Positions 6,640 through 11,032 of a DNA stretch of 11,032 bases are shown here, one piece after another. The stretch is taken from NCBI GenBank assembly GCA_964484515.1, contig CAZAGT010000164.1:1-11032 (forward strand), read 5' to 3'. Position numbers and translations under genes: made by a program. Source of the DNA: CAZAGT01 sp964484515. Lineage in GTDB: Bacteria; Desulfobacterota; DSM-4660; Desulfatiglandales; HGW-15. The notes under the pieces were generated by a model. That model saw nothing but the letters and a program-made list of their open reading frames with translations. It was not told where the DNA came from and did not search any database. How positions within the stretch are numbered: position 1 is the stretch's first letter; each line of letters opens with the position of its first letter.

Positions 6640-6667
6640 GGAACTTTTTGGTCGCCCCCTTGTCTAA
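6640..6667 (+). promoter_or_regulatory. ECF-type promoter P2 of the VIT/VWA gene
   Basis: GGAACTT (6640-6646), 16 nt, then TCTAA (6663-6667), a nearly perfect sigma-E-like promoter with the same spacing as P1 at 4807. The predicted start of transcription is near 6674, giving a leader of about 23 nt that contains the AAGGAGGT ribosome binding site (6683-6690). No terminator is visible between the anti-sigma stop codon and P2, so readthrough from the sigma operon may add to expression. Confidence 0.8.
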
Positions 6668-6696
6668 GCGTGTCAATAGCTCAAGGAGGTGAAACC

Positions 6697-9075
6697 ATGA
6701 ATTACCCAAAGACGATCATGATCTTCATTATCTTGCTTGCAATTACGGGTGCCGCAAACGTTGCCCAGGCGCGACCTGCTGAAACCCATGATAAGACCTT
6801 TTCCCCCTATTTCTTTGTGCAAAGCGAAGATCCAGAACTGGATCGATTGCCTCTCAAGTCCACATCCGTGGCTGTGGAAATCGCGGGCGTCATCGCGGAC
6901 GTCACAGTGACCCAGGTTTACAAGAACGAGGGGAATCATCCGTTGGAGGCCATCTATGTCTTCCCCGGATCCACCCGGGCCGCCGTTTACGGTATGAGGA
7001 TGACAATCGGAGAGAGAATCATCGACGCCAAGATCCGCACTCGTGAGTCGGCCCGCAGAGAATATGAACAGGCGAGACAGGATGGGAAGAGTGCTTCTCT
7101 TCTGGAACAACACCGCCCCAACGTCTTTCAGATGAACGTGGCGAATATCCTTCCTTCAGATGTCATCAAGGTGGAACTGAAGTATACGGAATTGCTGGTT
7201 CCGCTCAATACCATTTACGAGTTCGTCTATCCGACGGTCGCCGGGCCCCGATACATGGATCAGCCGACCGGTGAAACGGCCGTCTCCGAGGGATGGACGG
7301 CCAATCCCTACTTACACGCGGGTGAGCTCCCAACCTACTCCTTTGATATCGCCTTACATTTGGCGGCCGGGCTTCCAATTCGAGATATCACATGCACGTC
7401 ACACCGCACCCGAATCGATTACCACGGCCCAACCACCGCCTCTGTAAGACTTGATCCCTCGGAAGTTCACGGAGGTAACCGGGATTTCGTCTTACGATAT
7501 CGTCTGGCGGGTGCCGGGATCGAAACGGGACTTCTCCTGCACGAAGGAACGGATGAGAACTTCTTCCTACTCATGATGCAACCTCCCAAAAGGGTTTCGC
7601 GAGACCAGATCCCGCAGCGCGAATATATCTTCATCGTCGATGTGTCAGGATCAATGCACGGATTTCCCCTCAACATATCCAAGAAATTACTCAGTGATCT
7701 TATCGGCGGCCTGCGTCCGACGGACAGATTCAATGTGCTTCTCTTTGCGGCTGGTTCGCAGCTCCTGTCCGAGGAATCATTGCCCGCCACCAGGGGCAAT
7801 ATCCGCCGCGCGATAGATACGATCGAACGGCAACGGGGCGGTGGCGGCACCCGGCTTTTGGGGGCACTGAACAGGGCCCTTGCCCTGCCGGAGATGGAGG
7901 GGTGCTCACGTACCATCGTCATCGCCACTGACGGTTACGTCGCCGTGGAGGAAGAGGCCTTTGACCTCATCAGAAACAATCTCGGCCGAGCGAATATGTT
8001 TGCCTTCGGAATCGGTTCGAGTGTGAATCGTCATTTGATCGAAGGGATGGCGAGGGTCGGAATGGGAGAGCCGTTTGTTGTTACGCGACCTGGAGAAGCG
8101 CCGGAAACCGCGAAGAGATTCAGAAATCTGATTGCGTCTCCGGTCCTGACAAACATCGAGGTCGGATTCGATCGATTCAGGGTCTACGATGTGGAACCGC
8201 CGAGTATCCCCGACGTGCTGGCCGATCGGCCGGTGATCCTATTCGGGAAATGGCGGGGGAGGCCCCATGGGCGCATCAGAGTGAAAGGCGTCAGCGCAGA
8301 CGGTCCTTTTGAGCAGGAGCTGGATGTATCAGCAACCAGGCCCTCGAATACAAACACGGCCTTGCGCTATTTATGGGCACGCCACCGGATCGCCCTCCTG
8401 GCGGACTACAATAGACTCAAACCGCAAGATGAAAGAATCAGAGAGGTGACCCATCTGGGCCTGTCATACAACTTGCTGACCGCCTACACGTCCTTTGTGG
8501 CGGTCGACAATCAAAGGCGTCTTAAGGACGGAAAGGCGGTCACGGTCGAACAGCCCCTACCCCTGCCCGAGGGTGTCTCTGATTACGCGGTCGGCAAGCT
8601 CTCCTTGGCTCGAAAGGCCATTTCCACCCTGGCGGCGGCCCCGGCCCTACGGAGACGGATGGACAAGGTGGAAGAAGCGTGCCGTGAAATTAAAGGAACC
8701 GGGCGAAGGACCCCAGCCTCCGAGGAAGTAGCGTCGAACGATGTGGTCAAGGCCTTTGAACTTAAGAAAGTGGATGTCAGGGAGGGCTGGCCGGAAAAGA
8801 CCGTACGCGAAGCACTTGAAAGGCATCTTTCAGGGTTTGACCGCTGCTACAAGAGTGCTCCTGATAGAGAGCGGCTCAAAGGCACTGTTATCTTCAAGTT
8901 GCTGGTCGATCCCAGCGGCCGAATAATCGATGTGCATGTCGAAGAGGGGTTCGACAAAGAGGGACAATTCGGCCGTTGCGTGATCCAAACGCTAAAGAAG
9001 CTGCTTCTGCCGGCAACACGTTCGGACAAACCGATCACGATAAGACTCACATTCCTTCTGAAACAGGGCACGTAG
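6697..9075 (+). CDS. Secreted VIT + VWA domain protein with AgmX/TonB-like C-terminus
   Basis: This 792-residue exported protein resembles inter-alpha-trypsin-inhibitor heavy-chain-like proteins. Residues 1-25 are a signal peptide ending AQA. A VIT domain covers about 35-185, including VTVTQVYKNEGNHPLEAIYVFP and the REYEQAR stretch. A von Willebrand A domain covers about 308-485 with an intact metal-ion-dependent adhesion site: DVSGSM (315-320), T385 in GGGGTRL and D412 in ATDG. The family element LGLSYNLLTAYTSFVAVD follows (587-604). The C-terminus (about 700-790) matches the AgmX/PglI or TonB-like module, with C717-Y718 and C761 as a likely disulfide pair. The ATG at 6697 is chosen: AAGGAGGT lies 6 nt upstream, and the earlier in-frame GTG at 6670 would precede the P2 transcription start. 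No sortase signal or extra membrane anchor is seen. Control by the neighbouring sigma factor through P2 is likely. A role in metal-dependent adhesion or envelope protection is inferred. Confidence 0.9.
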   Translation: MNYPKTIMIFIILLAITGAANVAQARPAETHDKTFSPYFFVQSEDPELDRLPLKSTSVAVEIAGVIADVTVTQVYKNEGNHPLEAIYVFPGSTRAAVYGMRMTIGERIIDAKIRTRESARREYEQARQDGKSASLLEQHRPNVFQMNVANILPSDVIKVELKYTELLVPLNTIYEFVYPTVAGPRYMDQPTGETAVSEGWTANPYLHAGELPTYSFDIALHLAAGLPIRDITCTSHRTRIDYHGPTTASVRLDPSEVHGGNRDFVLRYRLAGAGIETGLLLHEGTDENFFLLMMQPPKRVSRDQIPQREYIFIVDVSGSMHGFPLNISKKLLSDLIGGLRPTDRFNVLLFAAGSQLLSEESLPATRGNIRRAIDTIERQRGGGGTRLLGALNRALALPEMEGCSRTIVIATDGYVAVEEEAFDLIRNNLGRANMFAFGIGSSVNRHLIEGMARVGMGEPFVVTRPGEAPETAKRFRNLIASPVLTNIEVGFDRFRVYDVEPPSIPDVLADRPVILFGKWRGRPHGRIRVKGVSADGPFEQELDVSATRPSNTNTALRYLWARHRIALLADYNRLKPQDERIREVTHLGLSYNLLTAYTSFVAVDNQRRLKDGKAVTVEQPLPLPEGVSDYAVGKLSLARKAISTLAAAPALRRRMDKVEEACREIKGTGRRTPASEEVASNDVVKAFELKKVDVREGWPEKTVREALERHLSGFDRCYKSAPDRERLKGTVIFKLLVDPSGRIIDVHVEEGFDKEGQFGRCVIQTLKKLLLPATRSDKPITIRLTFLLKQGT

Positions 9076-9115
9076 ATGATATGATAACGTCCCAAGTTGG
9101 ATGAGAGCTATTCTT

Positions 9116-9175
9116 AGGATCAACGCCACTCGAGGTTCTATGATGAACCGCGCCGTGGCGTTGATCCTTTCGTTT
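9116..9175 (+). terminator. Strong stem-loop terminator after the VIT/VWA gene
   Basis: AGGATCAACGCCAC (9116-9129) and GTGGCGTTGATCCT (9155-9168) form a perfect 14-bp stem. The 25-nt loop can fold an inner GGTTC/GAACC stem. The tail TTCGTTT completes a rho-independent terminator about 40 nt past the stop codon. It is longer than usual but shows no other sign of being mobile DNA. Confidence 0.75.
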
Positions 9176-9186
9176 CGAAGCAGGAA

Positions 9187-9207
9187 ACCACGTCCGTTGG
9201 GCGTGGT
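9187..9207 (+). repeat. 9-bp hairpin with GTT loop
   Basis: ACCACGTCC pairs with GGGCGTGGT (one G-U on plus-strand RNA) around a 3-nt loop, 18 nt after the preceding terminator stem. It is followed by CATGTTTC, a poor T-tract. It may be a back-up terminator or part of an unrecognised structured RNA. Confidence 0.35.
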
Positions 9208-9252
9208 CATGTTTCAGAGGCTATGCCGTGTAAAGTAGTATCGCCGTCAAAT

Positions 9253-9273
9253 CCGAAATTCGAATATCGAAAT
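9253..9273 (+). repeat. Three tandem AT-rich heptamers with a CGAA core
   Basis: CCGAAAT, TCGAATA and TCGAAAT follow each other without gaps. This mirrors the three heptamers at 2577-2597 in unit length and copy number, but with a different, AT-rich sequence. It lies in the geneless stretch 9176-9443. Confidence 0.35.
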
Positions 9274-9357
9274 CGACTCGGCTGAGCTCGTCGCAGGCCG
9301 GACCAAATTCTAAGCCTGAATGTCCCAATGACAGAAACAACCTTTTACTATGGTGCT

Positions 9358-9415
9358 CGTGGTCTTGGAAAGTGTACCACGCGGTATGGGTGATTATCAC
9401 GGGCTAGGCTCCCGT
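9358..9415. repeat. Pair of small hairpins in intergenic DNA
   Basis: CGTGGT (9358-9363) pairs with ACCACG (9376-9381), and ACGGG (9399-9403) pairs with CCCGT (9411-9415). Neither has a T-tract on either strand. They lie downstream of the amidohydrolase remnant and could be leftover terminator or leader structure. No gene is seen between 9176 and 9443. Confidence 0.25.
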
Positions 9416-9443
9416 CCGATAGAGCTAATGAAACGTTAGGCTA

Positions 9444-9719
9444 TCAAGAGGACAATCGCCGCTTGAAGAGGGCTGCAGGGTTGTCTCGGAGGACTCTTTG
9501 AGCTAGTAATAGCGCTCCCTTCTCCGTCGTATAACCTTCACCTACTTTTTTGGGGAGGAAACAGGTGACCACAGGGCGTTCCATTTTCGCACGCGCATAC
9601 GCAAGCTCCACCGTGATTGAATCCCCACCAAAGGCCATTATCTTATGGCCCGGAACGGTCTCGATAAGCTCATTGAGCATTTTCGCCCAATGAGGGCACC
9701 ACCTAGAGGAGGTTTTCTA
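9444..9719 (-). pseudogene. C-terminal remnant of an amidohydrolase-family gene
   Basis: The minus-strand frame encodes about 78 residues from the first ATG (9680), plus roughly a dozen in-frame codons upstream until a TAG at the 9717-9719 edge. The sequence, with LNELIETVPGHKIMAFGGDS, an internal VGEGYTTEKGALLLAQ stretch and RDNPAALF near the end, follows the C-terminal end of Amidohydro_2-type metal-dependent hydrolases (VP-x-x-KI-x-AFGGD and the final RDNP-x-x-LF). The normal C-terminus is intact; the whole N-terminal barrel with its metal ligands is missing. The position where it would continue is occupied by the start of the metallophosphoesterase gene on the other strand. It is almost certainly non-functional as an enzyme. 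The family match is by eye. Confidence 0.65.
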
Positions 9720-9721
9720 AC

Positions 9722-10867
9722 GTGGGATTTGTTTTGTTCTTGTTGGTCTTCTTGAGCCTTTACAGCGGCCTACATCTCTACGCGTTACTGAAGGTGCGCG
9801 CCGCTCTCACGCTGGGCACCGGGATGTACGTCGGTATCCTGATCTTTATGATTATCATGGTCCTATGTCCCATCATCGTAAGAGTCTTGGAAAGACTCGG
9901 GCTGGAATCGATGGCGCGCCTCATGGCACACGTTGGATATATCTGGATGGGATTTCTGTTCCTATTCATTTCCGCCGCCCTCATCTTGGACATCAGCCGG
10001 CTGCTGGTTTTGGTTGGCGGCCTCGTCTTTAAGACGCCGTTCTCCGGTATGGCTGCCCCTTTTCGATATTCCTTTTGGGGCGCCCTTATCATATCCGCCT
10101 TCACCTCAGTTTATGGGTATTTCGCGGCGCTCGATATCCAAACGACCTGCCTGACGCTAAAGAGCCCCAAGATCCCTTTACAGGTAGGTAGACTCAGAAT
10201 TGCCCAGATCTCGGATGTTCACCTTGGATTGATCGTTGGCGAGAAAAGGTTAAGACGGATTCTCGCAAAAGTGAAGGTGGCTGAGCCGGATATCGTGGTC
10301 TCGACGGGAGATCTCGTGGATGGCCAGCCCGACAATATCAGCGGCCTGGCGAGGATTTTTCACAACTCCAGGGCAAAATACGGCGCATTTGCGGTCACAG
10401 GTAACCACGAATACTACGCCGGTCTCGGAAGGTCACTCGATTTCATGCGAAAGGCCGGTTTTAGGGTGCTCAGGGGAGAGGGGGTAACCGTTGCCGGAAT
10501 GATCAACATTGTCGGGGTCGACGACCCGACCCAAAGTCGGTTTGGACTCAAAGGATCCCTTTCGGAAAAGGCCTTGCTATCTGGATTTCCGCAGGACAAG
10601 TTCACCTTGTTCCTGAAACATAGACCCTCAGTCGACGCGGAAGCGATCCCATTTTTTGATTTGCAGCTTTCGGGGCATGTGCATAAGGGCCAGATCTTTC
10701 CTTTCAGTCTTGTCACCAAGCTGGTGCATCCGCGAGACGCAGGCCTCTATGACGTAGCTCGAAACGCCTATCTTTATGTGAGCAGAGGGGCGGGCACCTG
10801 GGGTCCTCCTATGCGTTTCCTGGCATCGCCCGAAGTGGTGATTATTGATTTGGTGCATGAATCCTGA
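9722..10867 (+). CDS. Membrane-anchored YkuE-like metallophosphoesterase
   Basis: This 381-residue protein has an N-terminal membrane part with about four hydrophobic segments (near 3-24, 35-56, 72-101 and 116-137) and a C-terminal calcineurin-like phosphoesterase domain (about 155-380). All metal-site motifs are present: D165 and H167 in QISDVHLG, D197 in STGDLVDG, N228 and H229 in VTGNHEYY, H300 in FLKHRP, and H319 and H321 in SGHVHKGQ. This order and the GHxHKGQ ending match the YkuE/YaeI-type branch, which often sits at the membrane and acts on lipid or phosphodiester substrates; the actual substrate here is unknown. The start is a GTG with AGGAGG (9707-9712) 9 nt upstream. That ribosome binding site lies at the truncated edge of the amidohydrolase remnant. 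No promoter or convincing terminator could be identified. Confidence 0.9.
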   Translation: MGFVLFLLVFLSLYSGLHLYALLKVRAALTLGTGMYVGILIFMIIMVLCPIIVRVLERLGLESMARLMAHVGYIWMGFLFLFISAALILDISRLLVLVGGLVFKTPFSGMAAPFRYSFWGALIISAFTSVYGYFAALDIQTTCLTLKSPKIPLQVGRLRIAQISDVHLGLIVGEKRLRRILAKVKVAEPDIVVSTGDLVDGQPDNISGLARIFHNSRAKYGAFAVTGNHEYYAGLGRSLDFMRKAGFRVLRGEGVTVAGMINIVGVDDPTQSRFGLKGSLSEKALLSGFPQDKFTLFLKHRPSVDAEAIPFFDLQLSGHVHKGQIFPFSLVTKLVHPRDAGLYDVARNAYLYVSRGAGTWGPPMRFLASPEVVIIDLVHES

Positions 10868-11032
10868 CGCAGTAAAAGTCGAGGACGCGCCCTCCATATT
10901 TCTCTTTCCCATGCCAGAGGCTTTTTATGGTCACGTCCGAGTGTGTACGCTACTGTTGCATAAACAACACGTCGGAAGGTGTGGAAAGACAAGAATAACA
11001 ACGCTCTCCGCCATTTTTGACGTTCACTCTGG

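Noticed and set aside
6670..6696. Upstream GTG start for the VIT/VWA protein
   Set aside because: It lies before the predicted P2 transcription start and has no ribosome binding site, while the ATG at 6697 has AAGGAGGT 6 nt upstream.

Overview
The window looks like a chromosomal segment of a GC-rich, Gram-negative environmental bacterium. Evidence for an outer envelope with a periplasm is a secreted PstS-type binding protein, an anti-sigma factor with one membrane segment, and a secreted VIT/VWA protein with a TonB/AgmX-like C-terminus. The lineage cannot be fixed from the sequence. A deep group such as NC10, Nitrospirota or the old Deltaproteobacteria would fit, but that is inference. No phage, transposase, CRISPR, rRNA or tRNA gene was seen.

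Left arm (1-4285, all genes on the minus strand): a pstS-like phosphate-binding protein, a small MscS-type mechanosensitive channel and a divergent Nramp-family transporter. These are three separate transcription units rather than an operon. pstS and mscS each have a stem-loop downstream whose tail, and in one case G-U pairs, suit the minus strand. Upstream of pstS are four CTAA-like hexamers spaced exactly 11 nt apart, which resembles a Pho-box array. The Nramp-like protein lacks both hallmark metal-site motifs (DPGN and MPH).

Right arm (4807-9175, plus strand): an ECF sigma factor, a directly abutting zinc-finger anti-sigma factor with a DUF4349-like periplasmic tail, and a 792-residue secreted VIT + VWA + AgmX/TonB-like protein. 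The sigma operon and the VIT/VWA gene each carry the same promoter: G(A/G)AACTT, 16 nt, TCTAA. This strongly suggests an autoregulated envelope-sensing module in which the sigma factor drives its own operon and the neighbouring secreted effector. It ends at a long stem-loop terminator.

Far right (9176-11032): a hairpin-rich intergenic stretch, the C-terminal stump of an amidohydrolase-family gene on the minus strand, and a membrane-anchored YkuE-like metallophosphoesterase on the plus strand whose ribosome binding site sits at the broken edge of the stump. The last 165 bases hold no gene I can support; a weak 4-bp GC hairpin just after the stop is not convincing as a terminator.

The best candidate for an undescribed system is the ECF sigma / anti-sigma / VIT-VWA-AgmX module with its paired promoters.
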